Below are positions 15,648-23,593 of a stretch of 29,720 nt of DNA, piece by piece. Under the pieces are notes generated by a model. It saw only the letters and a list, made by a program, of their open reading frames with translations. It was not told where the DNA came from and did not search any database. The first letter of the stretch is position 1, and every line of letters starts with the position of its first letter. This DNA is from Geothermobacter sp964441925. Its GTDB lineage: Bacteria; Desulfobacterota; Desulfuromonadia; Desulfuromonadales; Geothermobacteraceae. The stretch lies in the NCBI GenBank assembly GCA_964441925.1, contig CAYTVY010000013.1, positions 1 to 29,720 of the forward strand, in the 5' to 3' direction. The translations under genes and the position numbers were made by a program.

Positions 15648-16871
15648 GAACAAACAGACCTGATTCACGAAGGGATTACGACCTAGGCGCACGGGGGTTG
15701 CGTTATCCTTCAAGGCCGCCGCGAACAAACAGACCTGATTCACGAAGGGATTACGACGCTAACCTGATGACGCCTAGAAGAGAGCTGCGGGAACAAACAG
15801 ACCTGATTCACGAAGGGATTACGACTCTTTGTTACCCTCGGGCCAAATGGCGTTGTTAATGGTCGGGAACAAACAGACCTGATTCACGAAGGGATTACGA
15901 CGAGAAAATCTTTACTCGTTCGTGTTCGTCAAGAGGCAGGAACAAACAGACCTGATTCACGAAGGGATTACGACAGACGAGACGCCAGGGTGGTTTGGGA
16001 CAAACCGATTAGGGGAACAAACAGACCTGATTCACGAAGGGATTACGACCTGGCCCCAGCGGTTGCTGACACCTTTGTGGGTCTGCTGCTTTGAACAAAC
16101 AGACCTGATTCACGAAGGGATTACGACTCCAAAATGGCAATTTTGTTTTCCATCTGGTCGATAATGTTGAACAAACAGACCTGATTCACGAAGGGATTAC
16201 GACAATCGACCACGCCAAGGCAGTCAGAGAGACGAGCAGCAGGAACAAACAGACCTGATTCACGAAGGGATTACGACTTCAGCGTTTGCGCCGCGCCTTG
16301 GCGGCAAAAACCTTGAACAAACAGACCTGATTCACGAAGGGATTACGACATCAAGTTACCATCTACCGAAACAACCGAACGTTTAAACCAAGAACAAACA
16401 GACCTGATTCACGAAGGGATTACGACGAAGACCAAGAGGCTTGCTTTTGTCGTCCACGGGCCATTGGAACAAACAGACCTGATTCACGAAGGGATTACGA
16501 CTCCCTGCCAGTATTTGCATCAAATTCGACAATACGCCAATAAGAACAAACAGACCTGATTCACGAAGGGATTACGACTTGAACTGGCACCAGACACAGA
16601 TGCGCCTGTGTCTACTGGCGAACAAACAGACCTGATTCACGAAGGGATTACGACGCCAGTGCGGCCCCGACACCTTCCCACGCCTGGAGCCAAGAACAAA
16701 CAGATCTGATTCACGAAGGGATTACGACGAAATAGTTTCCGCATTAATTTTCACACCACAATACTCCTTGAACAAACAGACCTGATTCACGAAGGGATTA
16801 CGACCCGAGGAGATCGCCGGCAGCGGACTTACCGATAGCCCGCAGGAGAACAAACAGACCTGATTCACGAA
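15648..16871 (+). CRISPR. Type III-A CRISPR array, 17 repeats and 16 spacers
   Basis: Repeats are 35 bases, starting GAACAAACAGACC and ending GAAGGGATTACGAC. Sixteen are full: fifteen identical and one with a single C-to-T change (16694-16728). The last, at 16848, keeps only its first 24 bases. Repeat starts are 15648, 15723, 15791, 15867, 15940, 16015, 16093, 16169, 16243, 16315, 16392, 16467, 16544, 16620, 16694, 16770 and 16848. Spacers are 33-43 bases, most 37-43; the second is shortest at 33. The 3' end of the repeat would give an 8-base handle ATTACGAC, resembling the ATTGCGAC-type handles of other type III repeats. That and the decayed last repeat set the plus-strand direction. The repeat has only a weak stem (TTC/GAA). 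Confidence 0.98.
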
Positions 16872-16879
16872 AGGACAAA

Positions 16880-16895
16880 ACGGCAACCTTGCCGT
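16880..16895. promoter_or_regulatory. Copy 3 of CRISPR-locus inverted repeat (upstream of cas1)
   Basis: ACGGCAA-CC-TTGCCGT is the exact reverse complement of the copies at 6831 and 8962. It sits just beyond the decayed last repeat and 58 bases before the cas1 start. Its TTGCCG half (16890-16895) could serve as a -35 element with GGATAT (16914-16919) 18 bases on, so a bound protein would overlap a promoter. Confidence 0.7.
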
Positions 16896-16919
16896 GCTGG
16901 ATTTCTGCTGCATGGATAT

Positions 16920-16960
16920 CAATCATGGACGCATCTCGTTGAAGGAGGCGTCCATGATTG
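16920..16960 (+). promoter_or_regulatory. Hairpin enclosing the cas1 ribosome binding site and start codon
   Basis: CAATCATGGACGC (16920-16932) and GCGTCCATGATTG (16948-16960) are a perfect 13-bp inverted repeat. The 15-base loop contains most of the GAAGGAGG ribosome binding site, and the ATG (16954-16956) lies inside the right arm. In RNA this would hide the start codon, so it may limit Cas1 translation. At DNA level it could also be an operator. Confidence 0.6.
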
Positions 16961-18114
16961 TCTATGTCACCACCCAGGGCGCGGAAATCGTCCGCGAGGG
17001 GCGGCACCTGCTGGTGCGCAAAGACGATACCATCTACCACACCCTCTTCACCTACAAGCTCGAACAGCTCGTTATCTGCGGCCGAATCCGCCTGACGCCC
17101 CCGGCCCTGCAGCTGTTGTTTCGTGAAGAGATCGATACCGTTTTTCTTCGCCGCGACGGCCGTTACTGCGGCCGCCTGGCCGTCAGCGAACCCAAAAACG
17201 TCTTTTTGCGCAAACGGCAATTCGAACTGACCGACGACGAGGCGTTCTGCCTGCGCCAGGGCCAAGCCATCATCGGTGGCAAGCTGCGCAACATGCTCAC
17301 GGTACTGCAGCGCATCGCCCGCAGCCGCAGGCAGCGCAACCTCGAGAGCCCCATCGCGGGCGTACGCTCGGCACTGCAAAAAGTCGAACAGACGACCAGT
17401 CTTGACCAGCTGCGTGGTATCGAGGGCGCGGCCGCCGCGGCCTATTTTGCCGGCCTGCGGCTGGGGCTGGAGAACGACTTCGGTTTCGTGCGCCGGATTC
17501 GCCGGCCGCCCACCGACCCGGTCAATGCCGTGCTCTCCCTGCTCTACACCCTGCTCATCAACCGCCTCTACGCCGGCGTTCGGCTGGCGGGTCTCGATCC
17601 CGCACCCGGGGTTCTCCACCAGCTCGACTACGGCCGTCAGGCCCTGCCCCTGGATCTGGTGGAGGAGTTCCGCGCCCCCCTGGCCGACACCCTGGCGCTG
17701 GCCCTGTTCAACAAGCGGGTGCTGCAGCCGCAAGACTTCGAGATTCGCCCGCCCGAACCGCTCGACCTGCCCCAACCGCAGACTGACGATGTCGATCGGG
17801 CGGTCAACGATCCGCTGGGCAAGATGAGCAATATCGACGCCGAAGACACGTTCGATCTGCCCGAGCAGCCGATGCCGCGCAGCAACGGGGACACCGCCTC
17901 CGATAACGCCGAACAGAGGCTGCCGGTGCGGCTGAAGCCAAAGGCCTTCCGCCGGGTGATCGAAGCGTTCGAAAAGAAGCTGCAGACCGAGTTCTTTCAC
18001 CCCCTGGCCGAGCGCCGGCTGACCTATGCCGACGCCCTGGTCTACCAGGCCAGGCTGTTTCGCCGGGTCGTTCAGGGAGAACAGCAGACCTACCAGCCCC
18101 TGCTGCTACGGTGA
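16954..18114 (+). CDS. cas1: Cas1, CRISPR spacer integrase
   Basis: This 386-residue protein integrates new spacers as a complex with Cas2. Metal-site residues are E157 (GIEGAAAAAYF), H222 (PGVLHQLDYGRQ) and D234 (LPLDLVEEFR), all present. It is longer than typical Cas1 (about 330) because of an acidic, probably disordered insert at about 262-325 before the last helices. The ATG at 16954 has GAAGGAGG five bases upstream. An earlier in-frame ATG at 16894 would overlap the inverted repeat and lacks such a site. The gene lies directly after the array's decayed end and heads a unit with two cas2 genes and signalling genes. Confidence 0.95.
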   Translation: MIVYVTTQGAEIVREGRHLLVRKDDTIYHTLFTYKLEQLVICGRIRLTPPALQLLFREEIDTVFLRRDGRYCGRLAVSEPKNVFLRKRQFELTDDEAFCLRQGQAIIGGKLRNMLTVLQRIARSRRQRNLESPIAGVRSALQKVEQTTSLDQLRGIEGAAAAAYFAGLRLGLENDFGFVRRIRRPPTDPVNAVLSLLYTLLINRLYAGVRLAGLDPAPGVLHQLDYGRQALPLDLVEEFRAPLADTLALALFNKRVLQPQDFEIRPPEPLDLPQPQTDDVDRAVNDPLGKMSNIDAEDTFDLPEQPMPRSNGDTASDNAEQRLPVRLKPKAFRRVIEAFEKKLQTEFFHPLAERRLTYADALVYQARLFRRVVQGEQQTYQPLLLR

Positions 18115-18118
18115 CCTT

Positions 18119-18394
18119 ATGCACGTTCTGCTCTGTTACGACATCTCGTCCAACCGCAAACGGAGCCGCTTTCACCGGTTTCTGAAAGAATTCGGCCTCA
18201 ACACGCAAAAGTCGGTGTTTGAATGCGAGCTGGACGACGCCGGCCTGACGCGCATCGTCCGGGAAGCGCGGGCCATCATCGATCCCGAAACGGACAGCCT
18301 GCGCATCTACCGCCTGTGCCGTCGCTGCCAGAACCGGGTCGCGGTCTCCGGCCTGGGCATCCGGCTGATGCCGCGTTCTTTCGATATCGTGTAA
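18119..18394 (+). CDS. cas2: Cas2, first of two tandem copies
   Basis: This 91-residue ferredoxin-fold protein begins MHVLLCYDIS, with the conserved Asp D8. It has the family's SVFE strand (TQKSVFECEL) and a YRLCRRC segment (about 61-67). It starts four bases after the cas1 stop. Cas2 dimers bridge two Cas1 dimers during spacer integration. It is only about one-third identical by eye to the next gene, so the two are diverged paralogues rather than a recent duplication. Confidence 0.92.
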   Translation: MHVLLCYDISSNRKRSRFHRFLKEFGLNTQKSVFECELDDAGLTRIVREARAIIDPETDSLRIYRLCRRCQNRVAVSGLGIRLMPRSFDIV

Positions 18395-18414
18395 CAACGG
18401 GGAGCGTCGTTGTC

Positions 18415-18693
18415 ATGAACATGATCATCGCCTACGATATTGCCCATCCACGTCGCCTGCAGCGGGTGGCGAAGGTTCTGAAGGACTATGGCCTGCGGGT
18501 GCAGAATTCGGTTTTCGAAGTCGACATCGATCCGGCCCATTTCCGGCAGTTGCGCCGGCGCACCGAGGCCCTGCTCGATCCGCTCGAGGACGGCGTAAAA
18601 TACTTTCCGCTGTGCGGCCGTTGTAGCGGCCTGGTGCTGAACATCGGCCCCGATGTCGGACAGATCGAGACTCAACCACTGGTGATCATCTGA
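18415..18693 (+). CDS. cas2: Cas2, second tandem copy
   Basis: This 92-residue Cas2 begins MNMIIAYDIA, with D8 in the conserved position, NSVFEVDID as the second core motif, and FPLCGRC near residues 64-70. A GGGGAG site lies ten bases before the ATG; a second ATG two codons on is possible. Both copies keep family residues, so neither looks like a pseudogene. A heterodimer or separate roles are possible. Confidence 0.92.
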   Translation: MNMIIAYDIAHPRRLQRVAKVLKDYGLRVQNSVFEVDIDPAHFRQLRRRTEALLDPLEDGVKYFPLCGRCSGLVLNIGPDVGQIETQPLVII

Positions 18694-18718
18694 CCACCTT
18701 TCCTCAGGAGGGAGAACC

Positions 18719-20005
18719 ATGAGTGCAACCGATGACAAGACCACGCTGCTGCTCTCGGTCGGCGGCTCGCCGCAACCGATCATCCACAGTATCGAGCAGC
18801 ACAAACCGCAGAAACTGATCTACTTCTGCTCCCGTGATTCACGGCAGCAGATTCGCGCGGCCATCGAGCCCAACCTGAAGCACCGGGCAGCCGACGCCGA
18901 GATCATCACCACCCCGGACGAGCAAAGCCTGCTGGCCTCGGTGCAGGTTCTGGTGCGCGAACTGCCCCGCAGCCTGGCCAACCTGGGCAGTGACTTTTCC
19001 GAGCTGCAGGCCGATTTCACCGGCGGCACCAAGGCGATGTCGGCGGCGGTGGTGCTGGCCCTGGCCGATCGGGGCTGCAACTTCAGTTACGTCGGCGGCG
19101 TCAGTCGTGACAAGCAGGGATTGGGTACCGTCATCGACGGCCGCGAACTGATGCTGCATTGCGACAATCCCTGGGACGCGCTGGGGCGCGAACCCCTCAA
19201 ACTCTTTGCCCTGCACTTCAACCGCTGCCGTTTCGGCTCGGCCCAACTGGTGGCCGAAACCGCCGCCCGACGCAGCGAAAGATTACGGCCGCTGTTCAGC
19301 ACCCTGAAAACCCTGGCCGAGGCCTATGGCCGCTGGGACAACTTCGAACATGGACAGGCCGGCAACCTGCTTTCCCGCTGTATCCAGCCTTTGCAGACCC
19401 TGCCGTACCTCGAGGAGGGTGCCGCCCTGTCCAGCCTGTTTGCCAGCCGGCTGCAGAAGGACATCGCCCGCCTCGAAGCCATCAAGAACGCCATGTCGCA
19501 ATTCGAAGAAAAAAAAGACACGGCCCATGACGGGCGCGCCCTACTGGAGGACCTGCTGGCCAATGCCATCCGCCGGGCGGAACGGGAGCACAAATACGAC
19601 GATGCGGTCAGCCGGCTGTACAGCGTGGTGGAAAAAGCCGCCAAAATCAGGTTGAAACTGCGCCACGGCATCGACAACTCGGCCGTCGATCGCGAGCAGG
19701 TTCCGGCCGACGTTCGTGATGCCATCCTCGACGGTCAGGTGACCGACGACAAGGGCCGCTACCGTCTTCCTCTTTACCGAAGCTACGCCCTGCTGGCCGC
19801 CCTGGGCGACCCGTTGGGCGAGCACTACCGTCGGGAGGAGAACAACCTGCGAAAAGTTCTGGACATTCGCAACCATTCCCTGCTGGCGCACGGTTTCCGC
19901 CCGATACGGGAGGAGACCTACCGCAAGCTGCTCGCCATCGCCCTGACGTTCTGCGATCTCGAGGCCGACCAGGTCCCCGACTTTCCCGAATTGCCGGAAG
20001 GATGA
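18719..20005 (+). CDS. CARF-HEPN ribonuclease, Cas02710/Csm6-like
   Basis: This 428-residue protein matches the TIGR02710 (Cas02710) group of Csm6/Csx1-like effectors. The CARF domain has GGSPQPIIHSI (15-25) and DFTGGTKAMSAA (99-110), which bind the cyclic oligoadenylate ring. The helical C-terminus contains the HEPN RNase motif RNHSLLAH (R384 to H391). Once cOA is made by Cas10 it should cut RNA non-specifically, slowing the infected cell. A GGAGGG site precedes the ATG. It follows the cas2 pair by 25 bases and overlaps the next gene by four (ATGA). Which ring size it senses (cA4 or cA6) cannot be told from sequence. Confidence 0.88.
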   Translation: MSATDDKTTLLLSVGGSPQPIIHSIEQHKPQKLIYFCSRDSRQQIRAAIEPNLKHRAADAEIITTPDEQSLLASVQVLVRELPRSLANLGSDFSELQADFTGGTKAMSAAVVLALADRGCNFSYVGGVSRDKQGLGTVIDGRELMLHCDNPWDALGREPLKLFALHFNRCRFGSAQLVAETAARRSERLRPLFSTLKTLAEAYGRWDNFEHGQAGNLLSRCIQPLQTLPYLEEGAALSSLFASRLQKDIARLEAIKNAMSQFEEKKDTAHDGRALLEDLLANAIRRAEREHKYDDAVSRLYSVVEKAAKIRLKLRHGIDNSAVDREQVPADVRDAILDGQVTDDKGRYRLPLYRSYALLAALGDPLGEHYRREENNLRKVLDIRNHSLLAHGFRPIREETYRKLLAIALTFCDLEADQVPDFPELPEG

Positions 20006-20550
20006 CGCGCGACGCAATGCTGCGGCTGCTCTCCGCGCCGGAATTGTCGCGGCTGCCCGAAATAGCCGCCTTGCGGGATGTTCCCCAGCCGCCGGAGTAT
20101 CACGCCGAGGGCGACGTGCTGACCCATACCCGCCTGACGGTCGCCGCCCTGCCGGCCGATGCCGACATCCGCCTGGTCTGGGCGGCGGCCCTGCACGATA
20201 TCGGCAAGGCCACGACCACCCGGATGATCGACGGTCGCTGGCGTGCCCTGGGACATGACCGGCACTCCGCCGAAATGGTCCCGGCCATCCTGCAACGCTT
20301 CGGCCGGCAACACCTGGTGGAGGATGTGGCCTGGCTGGTCCGGCATCACCATTTCGCCATCAGCTGGAACCCGGCCCGGCCCGTCCGGTTGACCGCCCGC
20401 CAGAAGCGGTTCTGCCGCCACCCGCTCTTTCCCCTGCTGGTCCAGCTCTGCCGGGCCGATGCCGCCGGCAGCCTGGGAAAAAGCGACAAGCTGGAGAACC
20501 TGGAACGCATTCTCGCCGCCCTGGACACAAATCCAACAAAAGAGGCGTGA
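20002..20550 (+). CDS. HD-domain phosphohydrolase coupled to the CARF-HEPN RNase
   Basis: This 182-residue protein is a single HD domain resembling the C-terminal HD domain of CCA-adding enzymes. Metal-ligand candidates are H42 (VLTHTRL), H65-D66 (LHDIGK), H85 and H88 (GHDRHS), H115-H117 and D153. There is no nucleotidyltransferase domain. The ATG overlaps the stop of the Csm6-like gene, so the two are made in step and probably work together. HD domains hydrolyse phosphomonoesters or phosphodiesters including cyclic nucleotides, so removal of cOA or processing of RNA ends produced by the RNase are both plausible. The domain is firm; the substrate is unknown. Confidence 0.85.
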   Translation: MTRDAMLRLLSAPELSRLPEIAALRDVPQPPEYHAEGDVLTHTRLTVAALPADADIRLVWAAALHDIGKATTTRMIDGRWRALGHDRHSAEMVPAILQRFGRQHLVEDVAWLVRHHHFAISWNPARPVRLTARQKRFCRHPLFPLLVQLCRADAAGSLGKSDKLENLERILAALDTNPTKEA

Positions 20551-20597
20551 GTCCCCCCAAAAAACGGGACACCTTCCCCGCCACCCCCGGCGGGCGG

Positions 20598-20606
20598 TGC
20601 TATAAT
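20598..20606 (+). promoter_or_regulatory. Extended -10 promoter upstream of the DUF1059-like gene
   Basis: TGCTATAAT matches the extended -10 consensus TGnTATAAT exactly. No good -35 hexamer is seen 17 bases upstream, which an extended -10 can tolerate. Transcription would begin about 105 bases before the start codon at 20719. Confidence 0.6.
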
Positions 20607-20718
20607 GGTGACGTACAGGTCTTGCCGCCGGCAGGGCCGCCCATGACTCCCGACCGGCCGCTGCCCCGGGCAGACCTCAGCCGTCAGCCCTCCGAACGGG
20701 GGAGAAAGGAGGAGCATC

Positions 20719-20919
20719 ATGGGACGCAAGCATGTCATCTGTCATGAGCGCACCACGGACGAGGCGCCGGATTGCGGTGCCGTCTTCAGCGCCGACGACG
20801 AGCGGGTGCTGCTCGAGATGGCCGTCCGCCACGGCATCAACGTCCACGGCCACGCCAACACCGAAAGCTATCGCGAGGAAGTCCGCAGCCGCTTCCGTGA
20901 CGGCAATCCGCCTTCCTGA
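20719..20919 (+). CDS. DUF1059-like small protein
   Basis: This 66-residue protein resembles small DUF1059/COG5466 proteins, suggested to bind metal. It has a Cys-containing N-terminus (C8, C19), DDERVLLEMAVRHGINVHGH (27-46) and a C-terminal charged helix. AAAGGAGGAG lies before the ATG, an extended -10 promoter lies upstream, and a strong terminator directly follows, so it is a monocistronic gene. Its cellular role is not known. Confidence 0.75.
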   Translation: MGRKHVICHERTTDEAPDCGAVFSADDERVLLEMAVRHGINVHGHANTESYREEVRSRFRDGNPPS

Positions 20920-20940
20920 CATCGTCACCGATGTGCAACG

Positions 20941-20967
20941 CGCCCGAAAGGTTTCGGGCGTTTTTTT
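20941..20967 (+). terminator. Intrinsic terminator after the DUF1059-like gene
   Basis: CGCCCGAAA (20941-20949) and TTTCGGGCG (20952-20960) form a perfect 9-bp stem, followed immediately by seven T residues. Confidence 0.93.
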
Positions 20968-21010
20968 GTCCTGAATCGGCGGCGAACACTCTCTTCATCC
21001 GGCACAAACC

Positions 21011-21074
21011 CACTGATTCAGGGTTAAGAAACTCCCGCTGCAGGTCGATACGCTGATTGAACCCTGAATCAGTG
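21011..21074. promoter_or_regulatory. Perfect 15-bp inverted repeat ahead of the GGDEF/EAL gene
   Basis: CACTGATTCAGGGTT (21011-21025) and AACCCTGAATCAGTG (21060-21074) are perfectly complementary with 34 bases between. A competing shorter pairing, CTGATT (21053-21058) with AATCAG (21067-21072), uses the same right arm. The element lies between the upstream terminator and the start codon at 21108, so it may be an operator pair or a switchable RNA leader. Confidence 0.6.
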
Positions 21075-21107
21075 AGCGGCATCCGACCACCACCGGGAGC
21101 AGACGAA

Positions 21108-23588
21108 ATGCAGAACAGGGAACTGAAGATCCTGCTGGTCGAAGACCACCAGGCCGCGGCGGCGCTGGTACAAAGGCAGCTTGCCAGCTGTCACGACCTG
21201 CGTTTTCACCTCACCCTGGCCGACCGCCTGACCAACGCCCTCGCCCTGCTCCGGCGCCACCGTTTCGACACCGTGCTGCTCGATCTCGGACTGCCCGACG
21301 CCGATGGCAGCGAGGCGTTCGAAAAGATCCACCAGCGCGCCCCCAACCTGCCGATCGTCATCCTCAGCGGCCAGGACGACCGGGAGCTTGCCCTCGGCCT
21401 GGTGCGTGCCGGTGCCCAGACCTACCTGGTCAAGGGCCGCTTCGAACCCGAAACCCTGGCCAACGCCATCCGTTACTCGATCGAGCGGCAGAAACTGCTG
21501 GAAGCCCTCAGACAGAAAACCGATGAGGCCCTGACCACCGGCAGCCGCCTGCAGGCGGTGGTGCAACACAACGTCGACGCCATCATCGTCCTCGACGAAA
21601 AGGACACCATCTGCTTCGTCAACCCGGCCGCCGAGGAACTGTTCGGCTCCCGGGCCGAGCACCTGGTCGGCACGCCATTCATCTATCCGCTGAAAAAGGA
21701 CGGCACCAGCGAAATCGAGTTTCTCGGCAAGGGCGGCGTGCCCGTGGTGGTCGAGGGCCGATCCGCCGCTATCGAATGGGACGGTCAGCCGGCGCGGCTG
21801 GTCACCTTGCGCAACATCACCACCCGCAAGCAGCTCGAACGGAAAATCACGGCCGAACGCTCCTTTCTGCAACACGTGATCGACGGTGTCCTCGATCCGA
21901 TCCTGGTCACCGACCTCGACTGCCGGGTGCGCCTGCGCAACGCGCCGGCCGCCTCCCTGCTCGGCTACGATCCGGAAGATGCCTGGCCGCTGCGCTGTCA
22001 GCACCTGAGCGACCGGCCACCCCAACCGTGCAAGTCGGGGCACCAATGCCCCCTGGCGCGGGTACGCGAAACCGGCCGCCCCGAGCGCCGGGTCGTCGAG
22101 TACCACCAGCCCGACGGCAAGGTGCGCCATTTCGAAGTCGAATACACGCCGCTGCGCTCCGACGACGGCAGCCTGCAGGGCGTCATCGAAGCCTCGCGCG
22201 ACGTGACCGAACGGCTGCAGATCGAATATCAGCTGAAAGAGAACCAGCAGGCCCTTGAGCACCTGGCGCTGCACGACCCGCTCACCAGTCTGCCCAACCG
22301 CAACCTGTTCACCGACCGCCTGCGGCAGGCGATCGCCAAGGCGCGTCGCCACGGGCGCTCGCTGGCGCTGATGTTCATCGACCTCGACCGGTTCAAGAAC
22401 GTCAACGACACCCTGGGGCATTCGAGCGGCGACTGCTACCTGCAGGAGATCGCCACCCGGCTCGGCTCCTGCGTACGCTCCTCCGACACGGTGGCGCGCC
22501 TGGGAGGCGACGAGTTCGTCCTGTTGCTGGAAGACATCCAGGAGCGGGAAACGGCGGCGCGCATGGCGCGGAACTTTCTGCGGGTCATCGCCCGCAGCTT
22601 CTCCCTCGACGGACACGAACTCTTTCCCAGCGCCAGTATCGGCATCAGTTTCTTTCCCGAAGACGCCCAGAACGCCGAAGAACTGATGAAATGCGCCGAC
22701 GCCGCCATGTACCGGGCCAAGGAAAAAGGGCGCAACACCTATCATTTCTACACCCCGGAGCTGCACTCGCGGGTACACGACCTGCTGACCCTCGAGGCGT
22801 CGCTGCGCAAGGCGATCGAGAACGACCAGCTCTGCCTGCACTTCCAGCCCCAGTTCAGCCTGACCCGCCGCAGACCGGTCGGACTGGAAGCCCTGGTGCG
22901 CTGGGATCATCCCGAACTCGGTCTGGTCTCTCCCGAACGCTTCATCCCCCTGGCCGAGGAGACGGGACTGATCGTTCCCATCGGCGAATGGGTACTGCGC
23001 ACCGCCTGCCGCCACCACCGGGAATGGCTGAAGATGGGCATGCGACCGATGCGGGTGGCGGTCAATCTCTCGCGCCGCCAGTTCCGCCAGGCCAACCTGA
23101 TCGAGATGATCGGTGCCATCCTCGACGAAACCGGCCTGCCGCCGGAATATCTGGAACTGGAGATCACCGAGAGCTCGATCATGAACGACGTCGGTTCGGC
23201 CATCGCCACCATGCGCGCCCTGAAGGAGATGGGCGTCCATCTGTCCATCGACGACTTCGGTTCCGGCTATTCGAGCCTGAGCTGCCTGAAGCAGTTTCCC
23301 ATCTCGAAACTGAAAATCGACCGCAGCTTCGTCCGCGACCTGGCCCTGGGCGGCGAAAACGCCGCCATCACCCAGGCGATCATCGCCCTGGCCCGCAGTC
23401 TCGGCCTGGAAGTCGTCGCCGAAGGCATCGAGTCGAAAGAACAGCTTCGCTACCTGAAAAAGCGCGGCTGTCACCACGGCCAGGGCTTCTTTTTCAGCCG
23501 GCCGCTGCCGGTGGCCAGCCTGACGGAAATGATCCAGGGCTGGGTGCCACGCTTTACGTTCGCTCGTCGCCTGCAGCCGGTGGGTTAA
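21108..23588 (+). CDS. Response regulator REC-PAS-PAS-GGDEF-EAL, c-di-GMP turnover protein
   Basis: This 826-residue multidomain signalling protein has an N-terminal receiver (about 1-130) with phosphoacceptor D59 (LLDLGLPDADG). Two PAS domains follow (about 145-245 and 265-375). The second has a His/Cys-rich stretch (PCKSGHQCPL) of a kind seen in many deltaproteobacterial PAS sensors. The GGDEF domain keeps GGDEF at 466-470. The EAL domain keeps E594-A-L, DDFGSGYSS and the LKIDRSFV segment. Both cyclase and phosphodiesterase activities could therefore operate. The ATG at 21108 is preferred over an in-frame TTG inside the inverted repeat. It has no kinase gene beside it in this window. Confidence 0.93.
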   Translation: MQNRELKILLVEDHQAAAALVQRQLASCHDLRFHLTLADRLTNALALLRRHRFDTVLLDLGLPDADGSEAFEKIHQRAPNLPIVILSGQDDRELALGLVRAGAQTYLVKGRFEPETLANAIRYSIERQKLLEALRQKTDEALTTGSRLQAVVQHNVDAIIVLDEKDTICFVNPAAEELFGSRAEHLVGTPFIYPLKKDGTSEIEFLGKGGVPVVVEGRSAAIEWDGQPARLVTLRNITTRKQLERKITAERSFLQHVIDGVLDPILVTDLDCRVRLRNAPAASLLGYDPEDAWPLRCQHLSDRPPQPCKSGHQCPLARVRETGRPERRVVEYHQPDGKVRHFEVEYTPLRSDDGSLQGVIEASRDVTERLQIEYQLKENQQALEHLALHDPLTSLPNRNLFTDRLRQAIAKARRHGRSLALMFIDLDRFKNVNDTLGHSSGDCYLQEIATRLGSCVRSSDTVARLGGDEFVLLLEDIQERETAARMARNFLRVIARSFSLDGHELFPSASIGISFFPEDAQNAEELMKCADAAMYRAKEKGRNTYHFYTPELHSRVHDLLTLEASLRKAIENDQLCLHFQPQFSLTRRRPVGLEALVRWDHPELGLVSPERFIPLAEETGLIVPIGEWVLRTACRHHREWLKMGMRPMRVAVNLSRRQFRQANLIEMIGAILDETGLPPEYLELEITESSIMNDVGSAIATMRALKEMGVHLSIDDFGSGYSSLSCLKQFPISKLKIDRSFVRDLALGGENAAITQAIIALARSLGLEVVAEGIESKEQLRYLKKRGCHHGQGFFFSRPLPVASLTEMIQGWVPRFTFARRLQPVG

Positions 23589-23593
23589 AAAGC

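Noticed and set aside
15922..16164. Open frames running through CRISPR repeats
   Set aside because: They translate the repeat itself (EQTDLIHEGITT recurring) and are not genes.
16894..16953. Longer Cas1 with 20 extra N-terminal residues from ATG 16894
   Set aside because: The extension has no ribosome binding site and overlaps the inverted repeat and hairpin. Family members begin near MIVYVTT.
20968..21107. Possible c-di-GMP (GEMM) riboswitch before the GGDEF/EAL gene
   Set aside because: The conserved core sequences of GEMM-I are missing; only the inverted repeat is present.
21069..23477. Long antisense open frame (802 codons) opposite the GGDEF/EAL gene
   Set aside because: It is a mirror of a certain gene with intact motifs. 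Low-complexity Gln/Gly/Asp-rich composition is typical of shadow frames.
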